A stretch of DNA of 36,395 nt from Akkermansiaceae bacterium (GCA_029242935.1 JAQWSX010000062.1:1-36395); one strand, 5' to 3'. Counted from the first letter of the stretch, positions 17,223 to 25,302 are shown. Notes: generated from the letters alone by a model not told the origin. Translations and numbers: made by a program.

Positions 17223-20213
17223 ATGTTTATTCGTTTCATTCTTGCTCTCATTTTCTGTCTTCCCGCTCTTAGTGCGAAGGTCAGTTTTAATGACGAAATC
17301 CGCCCCTTGTTGTCCAACAGGTGTTATCGCTGTCACGGTCCAGACGGAGAGGATCGTAAGGCTAAGCTTCGACTTGATATTCGTGAAGGGGCCACGAAAG
17401 AGCACAAGGGATTTACCGCTATTTCCCCCGGAAATATCGAGGACAGTGAGTTGATCTATCGTATTGTTACCGACGACGAGGACGAAATGATGCCGCCTCC
17501 GGGCAAGGGTGAGAGATTTACAAAGGAACAAATCGAACTTTTTAAGCGGTGGATCGAAGAAGGAGCGGAATACGAAGTCCACTGGTCATACACGAAGCCC
17601 GTTCGAGCTGAGGTTCCCCGGGTCGATGAGACCATCATGACAGTTCGTAATCCCATCGATGCCTATATTCTCGACCGACTCAAGAAAGAAGGTCTTACGC
17701 CTAGCAAGGAAGCTGATCGTCACACCTTGATTCGACGTGTGGCTCTCGATCTCACTGGGCTTCCGCCCACCAGGGAGGAGGTCGATGCATTCCTCGCCGA
17801 TCAGAGTGCTGAGGCATACGAAAAGTTGGTCGACCGTCTCCTCGCCAAGCCAGCTTTCGGTGAACACTGGGCGCGCATGTGGCTGGATCTTGCCCGCTAT
17901 GCTGACTCCGCGGGTTATGCGGATGACCCCGGCCGCACCATCTGGGCCTACCGGGACTGGGTGATTCGCGCCTTCAATGCAAACATGCCTTTCGATCAAT
18001 TCACCTTGGAGCAAATTGCTGGTGACCTACTTCCGAAGCCCACTGAGGGCCAACTGATTGCTACCGCTTTCCATCGAAATACTAAGACGAACAACGAAGG
18101 CGGCACGAGCGATGAGGAATTTCGAAACGCAGCGGTTGTAGATCGCGTCAATACCACCATGGCGACCTGGATGGGCACCACGGCAGCTTGTGCCCAGTGT
18201 CACACCCACAAATATGACCCCATCACTCATGCCGAGTATTTTCAGATGTTTGCCATCTTTAATCAGTCGGAAGATGCCGACCGTGGCAATGAAGCGCCTA
18301 TCATCCAGGTAATGGGGGACCGGAATAAGGAACAAGCCGCTAACGTATCCGCCGAGATCGCCAAGCTAGAGAAGGAAATAGAAACTGCCACTAAGCCTGA
18401 TCTCAAGGCCTTTACGAAATGGGAGGCCGATTTGAAGGTGAGCGCGGGCCGTTGGCAGGTTCTTTCGCCGGGAAAAATGATTGCGAGTTCCGGTGCGACG
18501 TTTAAGTCAGGTTCTGACGGCTCTATCCTCGTGAGTGGTAAGACTGCCGGAATCGATGACTACATTATCGCTTCCAAGAGTCAGCTGAAGAAGATCACCG
18601 CAATCAAGATCGAGGCTCTCGCTTATGATAAGCTAGGTAGCGGTGGTCCCGGCCGAAATGGAAACTTCGTCATCAATGAAATTGAACTCAGCAGCGGCAA
18701 GAGCAAAGCTTCCTTCGTCAATGCCAAGTCGACCTATGACCAGAGCAAGTTCGGGGCGGCCTCTGCGATTGATGGCAATGCTGGCAAAGATTCCGGCTGG
18801 GCGGTTGGCGGAGCGGTGGGCAAGGATCATTATATCGTCTTGGAGTTGGATAAACCGCTCGATGGGCGGGACCTCGAACTCAAACTTCTGCAACGCTACC
18901 CTGGTCATGCTCTTGGTCGCTTCCGCATTCAGGTTACCGATTCGGCAAATCCCTCCATTGCGCTTTCCCCCGAGATGATTGCGATTCTTAATAAGCCCGC
19001 CGCCAAGCGCAGTGTCGCTGAAAAGGGCCAATTGACTGCCGTTCATAGTAAGATCAATCCCATCGTAATTGCTCACACCAAGAAGCTTGCGGATCTCAAA
19101 AAGCAACTAGCTACCGTGAAGCCTCTCACTTCGGTTCCCATCATGCGTGACCTGCCCAAGGCCAAGCATCGTAAGACCCACATCCAACTTCGTGGGAATT
19201 ACCTTAGCCTCGGTGAAGAGGTGGGACCTGGGGTTCCTGAAGTATTCGGCGCGCTTCCCGAGGGCATGAATCGCGACCGGCTCGCCATGGCGAAGTGGTT
19301 GGTGGACCGTAATAATCCTCTCACTGCCCGCGTGGTTGCTAATCGTTTTTGGGAAAATCTGTTCAGCGTGGGAATTGTTCTGACTAGCGAGGAATTTGGC
19401 TCGCAGGGCGAGCGGCCTTCTCATCCCGAACTCCTCGACTGGCTCGCGGTCGAGTTCATGGACGGGGGATGGGATATTAAGAAATTCCTCCGCCTTCTTG
19501 TGTCCTCCTCAGTCTACCGGCAAAATTCACACGTCACCGATGAAATGGCCGCCCGAGATCCCGACAATCGTCTTTTCTCTCGTGGTCCGCGGGTTCGACT
19601 CACTGCTGAAATGATCCGTGATCAGGCTCTCGCGGTCTCCGGGTTATTGAGTTCTAAAATGTATGGGGCTCCCGTTCGTCCTCCACAGCCTAACTTGGGA
19701 CTGAAAGCAGCTTTTGGAAGTGGAACCGACTGGAAGACAAGTTCGGGCGAGGATAAGTTTCGCCGTGGCCTTTATACTAGCTGGCGTCGCTCTAGTCCTT
19801 ATCCCTCGATGGCCACCTTTGGCGCACCCAACCGTGAAGTCTGCACCGTGCGACGCGGCAGCACCAACACGCCGCTGCAAGCGCTCGTGACCTTGAATGA
19901 TCCCGTATATATTGAGGCGTCTCAAGCCCTCGCTCGTCGTATGGCTGCGCTGGAAGATAGCGTCACCGTTAAGATCGAGTATGGCTTCCAGCTCTGTCTC
20001 GCTCGTCCCCCCAAAGAGATTGAGATCAATCGCCTCGTAGCTTTATATCAATCCACTCGCGCCACCTACGCTGACGATTTGAAGTTGGCTGGAGAGATGG
20101 CGACTAATCCCATTGGCCCCGTTCCCCGAGGCGGCGATGTCGTGGAACTTGCTTCCCTTACAGTAGTCGCCAACATTCTCCTTAATCTCGATGAAACGCT
20201 GATGAAGCGCTAA
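17223..20213 (+). CDS. PSCyt1-DUF1549-DUF1553 secreted protein (second copy)
   Basis: A 996-residue paralogue of the protein at 7692 with the same domain order. A signal peptide (MFIRFILALIFCLPALSA) precedes PSCyt1 with the haem motif CYRCH (C34, C37, H38). DUF1549 carries CAQCH (C323-H327) followed by THKYDPI. A discoidin-like middle segment (GRNGNFVINEIEL, AIDGNAGKDSGWAVGG, residues about 470-570) and DUF1553 (MAKWLVDRNNPLTARVVANRFW) follow. The ATG at 17223 starts the signal peptide directly; no Shine-Dalgarno sequence is visible. The DUF1501 partner follows 35 bases later. The two copies are clearly diverged and not a recent duplication. The function is unknown; surface polysaccharide use is the usual inference for this family. 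Confidence 0.92.
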   Translation: MFIRFILALIFCLPALSAKVSFNDEIRPLLSNRCYRCHGPDGEDRKAKLRLDIREGATKEHKGFTAISPGNIEDSELIYRIVTDDEDEMMPPPGKGERFTKEQIELFKRWIEEGAEYEVHWSYTKPVRAEVPRVDETIMTVRNPIDAYILDRLKKEGLTPSKEADRHTLIRRVALDLTGLPPTREEVDAFLADQSAEAYEKLVDRLLAKPAFGEHWARMWLDLARYADSAGYADDPGRTIWAYRDWVIRAFNANMPFDQFTLEQIAGDLLPKPTEGQLIATAFHRNTKTNNEGGTSDEEFRNAAVVDRVNTTMATWMGTTAACAQCHTHKYDPITHAEYFQMFAIFNQSEDADRGNEAPIIQVMGDRNKEQAANVSAEIAKLEKEIETATKPDLKAFTKWEADLKVSAGRWQVLSPGKMIASSGATFKSGSDGSILVSGKTAGIDDYIIASKSQLKKITAIKIEALAYDKLGSGGPGRNGNFVINEIELSSGKSKASFVNAKSTYDQSKFGAASAIDGNAGKDSGWAVGGAVGKDHYIVLELDKPLDGRDLELKLLQRYPGHALGRFRIQVTDSANPSIALSPEMIAILNKPAAKRSVAEKGQLTAVHSKINPIVIAHTKKLADLKKQLATVKPLTSVPIMRDLPKAKHRKTHIQLRGNYLSLGEEVGPGVPEVFGALPEGMNRDRLAMAKWLVDRNNPLTARVVANRFWENLFSVGIVLTSEEFGSQGERPSHPELLDWLAVEFMDGGWDIKKFLRLLVSSSVYRQNSHVTDEMAARDPDNRLFSRGPRVRLTAEMIRDQALAVSGLLSSKMYGAPVRPPQPNLGLKAAFGSGTDWKTSSGEDKFRRGLYTSWRRSSPYPSMATFGAPNREVCTVRRGSTNTPLQALVTLNDPVYIEASQALARRMAALEDSVTVKIEYGFQLCLARPPKEIEINRLVALYQSTRATYADDLKLAGEMATNPIGPVPRGGDVVELASLTVVANILLNLDETLMKR

Positions 20214-20248
20214 AAGCTTCTTTTCCACTTCCCACTATTTTTCTCGGT

Positions 20249-21697
20249 ATGAATCCACAGCTAGAAAGCCTCCAATACAAAACGCGGCGGCACTTTTTCA
20301 AACAATGCTCCATGGGGCTTGGCGGGGTCGCACTTAGCGAGATGCTCGCGACCGATGCGATGGGTCTGGAAGCCCCGGATAATCCTCTCCTGCCCAAACT
20401 TCCGCACTTCGCACCCAAGGCAAAGCGCGTGATCTACCTTCACCTCACCGGATCACCGCCCCATCTCGATATGTGGGATCACAAGCCCGAGCTCGTAAAA
20501 CGCGACGGCCAGGAATGCCCGGACGAATACATCAAGGGAAAGAAGTTTGCTTTCACCTCAGGCACCCCCAAGCTCATGGGGAGCCCTCGCACTTTCAAGC
20601 AGTATGGCAAGAACGGGCTCTGGATGTCTGACGCCATTCCGCACCTGCACGGCGTGGCTGATGATCTCTGCATCATCAACTCGATGACCACTGATCATTT
20701 TAATCACGCTCCCGCCGAGCTTTTTGTGCACACTGGTTTCCAGCAACCGGGTCGACCCACCTTTGGGGCTTGGACCACTTACGGGCTGGGTTCGGAAAAC
20801 CAAAACCTGCCCGGATACGTGGTCCTGATCTCGAGTGGAGTGCAACCGAATGGCGGGAAGAGTTCCTTCGGTTCGGGGTTTATTCCATCTGTCCATCAAG
20901 GCGTGCAGTGTCGTTCAAAAGGAGATCCTGTTCTTTATGTCAGTGACCCTCCGGGCATGGATCGTAGCCTGCGTCGCTCCAGCCTTGATGCTCTCCGTGA
21001 TCTCAATGAGGCCGCTTCCAAAGATTTTGCCCATCCTGAAACCCTTACCCGGATGGCGCAATATGAGCTTGCGTTCCGTATGCAAATGTCAGTCCCCGAG
21101 GTCATGGATATTTCTAAGGAATCGAAGACGACCCTCGAATCCTACGGCGCGCAACCCGGTGCCTCGAGCTTCGCCAACAACTGCCTTCTCGCGCGACGCC
21201 TCGCCGAAGATGGCGTCCGTTTCGTTCAGCTCTTTGACTGGGGCTGGGACTTCCACGGCACCAACCCCAAGGAAGACATCCGCGATGGACTCACCAACAA
21301 ATGCGCCACCATGGATAAACCCATCGCGGCCTTGATCAATGACCTCAAGGAGCGTGGACTTTTTGAAGACACCCTTATTATTCTCGGCGGAGAATTTGGG
21401 CGAACTCCCTTCCGTGAAGGCCGGACGGCCAAAGGCAAGGTCCTAGGCCGCGATCACTTTCCTGATTGTTACACCATGGTCATGGCTGGTGGGGGAGTGA
21501 AAGGGGGATACACCCACGGTGCCTCTGATGATCTCGGTTTTTCGGTGGCCCGCGACAAAGTCCACGTCCATGATTTACAGGCAACTTGGATGCATCTCCT
21601 TGGATTTGACCACGAAAAGCTCACCTACCGCTTTCAGGGCCGTGATTACCGCCTCACTGATGTTCATGGTAAGATCGTGAAAGATCTTTTGGCCTAG
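20249..21697 (+). CDS. DUF1501 family exported protein (second copy)
   Basis: A 482-residue DUF1501 protein with a twin-arginine-like signal (KTRRHFFKQCSMGLGGVAL). Family blocks are YLHLTGSPPHLDMWDHKP, FNHAPAELF, DWGWDFHG, ILGGEFGRTPF, GRDHFPDCY and FQGRDYRLTD. Compared with the copies at 10724 and at the right end, it belongs to a different subgroup: PPHLDMW in place of GPSHLET, and DFHG in place of DHHG. It is the partner of the PSCyt1-DUF1549-DUF1553 gene upstream and lies 71 bases before the TGA-interrupted thioredoxin-like gene on the same strand, so readthrough transcription into that gene is possible. The reaction is not known. Confidence 0.92.
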   Translation: MNPQLESLQYKTRRHFFKQCSMGLGGVALSEMLATDAMGLEAPDNPLLPKLPHFAPKAKRVIYLHLTGSPPHLDMWDHKPELVKRDGQECPDEYIKGKKFAFTSGTPKLMGSPRTFKQYGKNGLWMSDAIPHLHGVADDLCIINSMTTDHFNHAPAELFVHTGFQQPGRPTFGAWTTYGLGSENQNLPGYVVLISSGVQPNGGKSSFGSGFIPSVHQGVQCRSKGDPVLYVSDPPGMDRSLRRSSLDALRDLNEAASKDFAHPETLTRMAQYELAFRMQMSVPEVMDISKESKTTLESYGAQPGASSFANNCLLARRLAEDGVRFVQLFDWGWDFHGTNPKEDIRDGLTNKCATMDKPIAALINDLKERGLFEDTLIILGGEFGRTPFREGRTAKGKVLGRDHFPDCYTMVMAGGGVKGGYTHGASDDLGFSVARDKVHVHDLQATWMHLLGFDHEKLTYRFQGRDYRLTDVHGKIVKDLLA

Positions 21698-21768
21698 GGT
21701 GAAGGGGCTGAATCGGAGTCGTGTGGCATTGGCTTGCCATGAAGATCCTACTCGCTAGTGTTTTCACG

Positions 21769-22164
21769 ATGAAAAAACCAATCGCCTGGATGGTCGCAGC
21801 TATCGCGCCCATTCTCCTAATGAATACTGCTTCCGCAGACGAGCCCAAGGCTCCTGTGGCGAAAGCTACCGCCGAGGCCAAGATTCCTATGCTCACCTAT
21901 TATTATTTCGACGGATGACCGCTTTGTGCAAAAATTTCGGTCATCGTGAATGATCTCAAAAAGACAAAGGGAAAAGAAATCACCTTCAAGAACGTCCTCG
22001 TCGGAACTGGCAAGAGCAAAGAAGAAATCAAAAAGGCCAAGCTCAAGGGCCATGGTATCATCGCCAAGGACAAGAGCGGTAAGCTCGTCGATACGATCGA
22101 AGGCCACACTTATGGCAAAAAAGAAGTCGAGGCCGTCGTCGCCAAGCTCCTCGCCAAAAAGTAG
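21769..22164 (+). CDS. Candidate secreted thioredoxin-like selenoprotein (UxxC), read through in-frame TGA
   Basis: One continuous reading frame of 132 codons is broken only by a TGA at 21916-21918. Decoded as selenocysteine it gives a 131-residue protein: a signal peptide (MKKPIAWMVAAIAPILLMNTASA), a short linker, the strand MLTYYYFDG, then U50-P-L-C53 at the start of a helix, and alternating strands and helices to the end, as in thioredoxin-like folds. U50 and C53 would be the only Sec and Cys in the protein, forming a redox pair. No cis-proline is seen where thioredoxins have one. The 81 codons after the TGA remain clearly coding, ending at TAG before a terminator. A SECIS-like hairpin follows the TGA. 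The start is uncertain: in-frame ATG 21739 and GTG 21721 are alternatives and none has a good ribosome-binding site. The other explanation is a recent nonsense mutation of a Cys codon. Confidence 0.8.
21914..21945 (+). repeat. 8-bp perfect inverted repeat spanning the in-frame TGA
   Basis: GATGACCG at 21914-21921 is the exact reverse complement of CGGTCATC at 21938-21945, with a 16-base loop in which TTT and AAA could pair around GTGC. The TGA itself lies in the left arm. This fold shares bases 21939-21945 with the SECIS-like fold, so the two cannot form together. Confidence 0.65.
21916..21971 (+). promoter_or_regulatory. Candidate bacterial SECIS element
   Basis: Starting directly after the UGA, the RNA can fold as a long hairpin. 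The basal stem pairs 21919-21920 and 21922-21927 with 21964-21971 (8 bp, one bulged G at 21921). A 3-bp UUU/AAA stem pairs 21935-21937 with 21958-21960. The apical stem GGUCAU/AUGAUC pairs 21939-21944 with 21950-21955 (6 bp, one G-U pair), closing the loop CGUGA. There are 26 bases between the UGA and the loop, and G is the second loop base followed by U, as expected for elements bound by SelB. The fold is by eye, without an energy calculation. Confidence 0.65.
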
Positions 22165-22189
22165 CCCGCCTTTAACTATTTCATATCTT

Positions 22190-22220
22190 AAAAAACCGGG
22201 GGAATTCTTCCGGTTTTTTT
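22190..22220 (+). terminator. Rho-independent terminator after the selenoprotein candidate
   Basis: A hairpin with stem CCGGGGG/CUUCCGG (two G-U pairs) and an AAUU loop is flanked by six A on the left and seven T on the right. It lies 26 bases after the TAG at 22162-22164. The A/T flanks make it usable from both strands, though the minus-strand PBP gene runs away from it only after its own stop at 22312. Confidence 0.9.
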
Positions 22221-22311
22221 GGTGGGGATTTTTAGTTAGCACACCGGAACCAAAAGGGCGGGTGGTAAATCGGAATTTAAAGAGGATGCCAAAATTCACC
22301 TTTGGGTGATT

Positions 22312-23931
22312 TCAGCGAGCGATTCGCTGAAGGTCTGCTTTCAACCTCTGTGATTCCCGGGCACTTAAATTAAAGGGTTTGGGATTATCGAAGCCGATCC
22401 AGACAACAATCACTTGCTCCGGGCTCAGAGTGGCAGCCCAATGATCGGTGCCGGGAAGAGATAATCCGCTGATGAAATCAGGGATTTCTTTCAATTGGGA
22501 ATGATCAGCGAATGCGGGGAAAGAGGCGGCGGGGCGCGAGAAAAGGGTCCTTTCTTTTTGGATCAGTTCGCGAACGAAGACCGGAGTGGGGCGCGAGCCA
22601 TTTTGGAGAAGGGTGGCATAAGCAGTGGCCAACTCGAGAGGCGAGACACTGAGTGTTCCTCGGTAAAGATCTTCGCCCTCTCCAAAAGTGCCCTCAAATC
22701 CAAACCGTTTGAGCAGTTGGATGGCGTCTTGGGCCTGAAGTTGACGGCCAGTCGCGACTGGGTTTCCGTCAATTGGCAAATGTCCGCGTTCTAGGGCAAT
22801 GGTGCCGATCAGGGGCTCAATCATGAGCGGGCCAAGGTCGCGATACGAATCAAGGGCCCGGTTGAAGCCAGTGGGTTTTTTTTCACGGCATCCAACTACG
22901 CCAAGAAGGTCTCCGTTACGGGGATCGATGGCAATCGAAGCCATTTGGCATCCTTTTGGAATCGAGGTTTCTTGAACGAGTTTCTCAAGTTTTCGTTGAA
23001 GTTTAAAATCGATCGAAGTGATGACCTCTAGGCCGCCAGTTGTGATCTGTGCTTCGTTAAGAACGATTTCGAGAGGGCGCCGCAGCACGCGCGTTCCGTG
23101 GTCGGTTTCGAGGTCTCCGGCATTGGGATTACGGAGATCGAGAGTTTGGGATTTGATCGCATCAGCTTGTTCTGGGGTGATCACTTCGGTCGTGATGAGC
23201 CGGGCGAGGACTTCATCACGCTGGCGGACTGCTCCCTCGAGATTGCGCCACGGACTGCAGGCGTGTGGGGCTCTGATAATCCCGACGAGGAGGGCGCATT
23301 GGCCTTTCGTGAGTCTGGAGGTAGGGCGGCCAAAATAGTTGAGGGAGGCTTCCTCGATGCCATTGAAGCCGGAGCCAAAATAGATCCGATTGAGATAGGC
23401 AGTGAGAATTTCTGATTTTGAGAATTTTGATTCGATGCGGTAAGTGATCGCAATTTCGAGGAACTTCCGGTTGAGGGATTTCTTCTCACGTAAATCGAAG
23501 GTGTTGCGTGCCAGTTGCATCGACAGGGTGGAAGCGCCTTGGGTGAAGTCGAGGTCTTTGGCATTCCTTAAGGTCGCACGGGCTAGGCCCCAGAAATCGA
23601 CACCTTCGTGCTCCATGAAGCGGGCGTCTTCCCGGGCAAAAAGGCAAATTTTCAGGAAAGTGGGAATTTCATCGTAATCAACAAGGCGGCGATTGGCTCC
23701 GTGGATCGTGCCGATTTCAATTCCATTACGATCAAGCAAGACAGTGCGCTCAGGCATCCGGGAGGTTTCGGAGAGGTCGAACTTACTGGCATGCCAAGCA
23801 TACCAACCGATCATTAAGAGGAGCGGAATGAGCAGGGTGAGACCGCCTTTCCAGGTAAATTCCCATAAGCGTTTTAGGATTTTCACCCATTTGCTCCAGC
23901 GCTGTTGACGATTTTGGTGACTCAAGTTCAT
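22312..23931 (-). CDS. GT51 peptidoglycan glycosyltransferase / class A PBP with degenerate transpeptidase domain
   Basis: A 539-residue inner-membrane protein with a basic cytosolic tail and one membrane helix (about 31-48). The GT51 glycosyltransferase domain, which polymerises lipid II into glycan strands, is intact: AREDARFMEHEGVD with catalytic E101, QGASTLSMQLARN (131-143) and RKFLEI with the second acidic residue. The C-terminal part aligns with a PBP transpeptidase domain (IDPRNGDLLGVVG, FNRALDSYRDLGP, VSPLELATAYATLLQNG). However, the active-site SxxK is replaced by GPLMIEP (366-372), no SxN is found, and the KTG box reads LPGTDHW (491-497). The protein is shorter than bifunctional PBPs. 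I infer a monofunctional polymerase with a dead transpeptidase-like domain. It is the last gene of the minus-strand operon, 12 bases after the preceding gene. Confidence 0.88.
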   Translation of the reverse strand: MNLSHQNRQQRWSKWVKILKRLWEFTWKGGLTLLIPLLLMIGWYAWHASKFDLSETSRMPERTVLLDRNGIEIGTIHGANRRLVDYDEIPTFLKICLFAREDARFMEHEGVDFWGLARATLRNAKDLDFTQGASTLSMQLARNTFDLREKKSLNRKFLEIAITYRIESKFSKSEILTAYLNRIYFGSGFNGIEEASLNYFGRPTSRLTKGQCALLVGIIRAPHACSPWRNLEGAVRQRDEVLARLITTEVITPEQADAIKSQTLDLRNPNAGDLETDHGTRVLRRPLEIVLNEAQITTGGLEVITSIDFKLQRKLEKLVQETSIPKGCQMASIAIDPRNGDLLGVVGCREKKPTGFNRALDSYRDLGPLMIEPLIGTIALERGHLPIDGNPVATGRQLQAQDAIQLLKRFGFEGTFGEGEDLYRGTLSVSPLELATAYATLLQNGSRPTPVFVRELIQKERTLFSRPAASFPAFADHSQLKEIPDFISGLSLPGTDHWAATLSPEQVIVVWIGFDNPKPFNLSARESQRLKADLQRIAR

Positions 23932-23943
23932 GATCTACCTTGC

Positions 23944-24684
23944 TTATGGAAAAGCCGGAAGAGAGGCTTCTGGATTAGCCATTACCGGGGGGGTGATTGT
24001 GAAAGTCGAACCACTTTCTGTGGTGTGCTCTACCGCTGCAAGGGGGACCACTGTCACGAAAACGGTCTCTCGATCTTCAAAAACGGTTTCTCCAATATTT
24101 AAGATAGCGGCACACTCTCGTTGTTTTATTAGGGTTAGGGTATTTCCAAGCTGAAAACTCTCAGTGGTGGCATCTTTCGAGGGAAAGAGGCACTCCAGAA
24201 AAACTGGGTAAGGGAGAGGGTCTGCGACGACATCTGGCCTGATTAGGGCTTGAGCTTTCACGACAATCCCGGGGCTGAGGAAATCGTCTTCAGTAAGATT
24301 TTCAACCCCGATGATACGATACTCACCCGTGACGTAGGTGAGGAATTTGGGTTTTTTAAAATTACTCAGATAGGCGCGCCGCAGCTCTTTATTGAGGATC
24401 TCAAGATCCGTCTGACTAAAACTCTGGAATTGGGCTTCAAGTTCCTTTGGGTCGCTATCCTTCATGGGGACAGGTGTCTCGAGAGGCGAGAAGGCGATGG
24501 GGGATTCAAGTCGCCCTACCTTCATCATGAGTTTGTAGCTGGTTGGGTTAGTGGGGTCCCGGAAGAGGTTGAGGCAGACGATCCAAGAGGTGATCGCAAA
24601 AGAAACAGCGAGGATATTGGCGAGAAACCACCAAAAAAGCGGGGCCCGCTTTTTTGGAAATTCATCAAAATCCGACCGGGCCAT
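23944..24684 (-). CDS. Membrane-anchored protein of unknown function
   Basis: A 246-residue protein I do not recognise. One hydrophobic helix at about residues 15-40 (WWFLANILAVSFAITSWIVCLNL) follows a short charged N-terminus, so the remaining 200 residues should lie in the periplasm. That part has no cysteine pair, repeat or enzyme motif that I can identify; it is rich in short beta-like stretches such as GEYRIIGVENL and PGIVVKAQALIRPDVV and ends in a Pro/Thr-rich tail. It sits 6 bases after the IscA-type gene and 12 bases before the PBP gene, so it may assist envelope synthesis. This is a context inference only. Confidence 0.8.
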   Translation of the reverse strand: MARSDFDEFPKKRAPLFWWFLANILAVSFAITSWIVCLNLFRDPTNPTSYKLMMKVGRLESPIAFSPLETPVPMKDSDPKELEAQFQSFSQTDLEILNKELRRAYLSNFKKPKFLTYVTGEYRIIGVENLTEDDFLSPGIVVKAQALIRPDVVADPLPYPVFLECLFPSKDATTESFQLGNTLTLIKQRECAAILNIGETVFEDRETVFVTVVPLAAVEHTTESGSTFTITPPVMANPEASLPAFP

Positions 24685-24690
24685 TTTGGG

Positions 24691-25071
24691 TTATTTGCAG
24701 TTGGTCCCGTCAAGGGCGGGATCGTATTCGGGTTTTTTCCCTTCTTCGGATGGTTCGAAGGAAGTTCCGCATCCACAAGAGCGTGAAGCGTTAGGATTGA
24801 AAATTTTAAATCCCCGGTCTGATAGGTCATCGGCAAAATCGACAGAGCATCCCTCTAGGAAGTCGAAAGAATCATGAGCCACAATGAAGCGAGTTCCATT
24901 TAGGTTGATAATCTTGTCACCTTCTTGGGGCTTCCCAATGCGCATCGTATAGGCGAGGCCCGCGCAACCGCCACGTTCCACGCCAAGACGAAGCCCCGAT
25001 CCTTCCGGAGCATTCTTGGACTCAAGGAGGTTAGCGAGTTCGCTGGCCGCTTTTTCAGTAACTGTGATCAT
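24691..25071 (-). CDS. HesB/IscA family iron-sulfur cluster assembly protein
   Basis: A 126-residue A-type Fe-S carrier that receives clusters from the scaffold and delivers them to target enzymes. The three conserved cysteines are present: C36 in GGCAGLAY and C99 and C101 in SRSCGCGTSF. The N-terminal ITVTEKAASEL is also typical. About 20 extra residues follow the CGCG motif, ending in NCK. Which of IscA, SufA or ErpA it corresponds to cannot be decided. Its ATG overlaps the stop codon of the 48-residue gene upstream (TAATG), which points to coupled translation. The membrane-protein gene starts 6 bases after its stop. Confidence 0.9.
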   Translation of the reverse strand: MITVTEKAASELANLLESKNAPEGSGLRLGVERGGCAGLAYTMRIGKPQEGDKIINLNGTRFIVAHDSFDFLEGCSVDFADDLSDRGFKIFNPNASRSCGCGTSFEPSEEGKKPEYDPALDGTNCK

Positions 25072-25217
25072 TATTCTTCGACCAGAAGATATGAGCGGAA
25101 GTTGAGTTCTTCCAGTGTTCTTTTCTCAAAGAAGCACGAGTTGATCGTGACACCTTTGACTTTACGTTTGAGAAGTTCTTTTTCGGGGTCGTTTGCTTCT
25201 TTCTTCAAGGTCTTCAT
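25071..25217 (-). CDS. Small 48-residue protein of unknown function
   Basis: A short gene that is easily missed by length cut-offs. It encodes 48 residues with a highly charged N-terminal half (MKTLKKEANDPEKELLKRK) and a C-terminal part INSCFFEKRTLEELNFRSY holding one cysteine. Support is positional: a strong Shine-Dalgarno AAGGTGAG lies 6 bases before the ATG at 25217, and its TAA overlaps the ATG of the IscA-type gene (TAATG). It therefore looks like the first gene of the four-gene operon. I do not recognise the family. It might assist Fe-S delivery or act only as a translated leader for the IscA-type gene. Confidence 0.65.
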   Translation of the reverse strand: MKTLKKEANDPEKELLKRKVKGVTINSCFFEKRTLEELNFRSYLLVEE

Positions 25218-25223
25218 GATTAT

Positions 25224-25231
25224 CTCACCTT
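25224..25231 (-). promoter_or_regulatory. Ribosome binding site of the 48-residue gene
   Basis: On the minus strand AAGGTGAG stands 6 bases before the ATG at 25217. It is one of the strongest Shine-Dalgarno matches in a window where most genes have weak ones, and it supports this small gene as real. Confidence 0.65.
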
Positions 25232-25302
25232 TGTGGAGGGGGGCGAGTATGAGATTAAGTGATGCACTATTTTTTAGGGCAACGGGGTTGAAACACCTCT
25301 AG

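Noticed and set aside
21721-21918. Treating the piece before the TGA as a complete short gene
   Set aside because: It would be a signal peptide and one strand only, ending just where the active-site motif begins, while the same frame continues with strong coding character for 81 codons to a stop followed by a terminator.
21817-22299. 160-residue open frame on the minus strand opposite the TGA-interrupted gene
   Set aside because: It runs backwards through the rho-independent terminator and mirrors the codon bias of the plus-strand gene, whose signal peptide and thioredoxin-like pattern are much better. It has no recognisable family features or ribosome-binding site.
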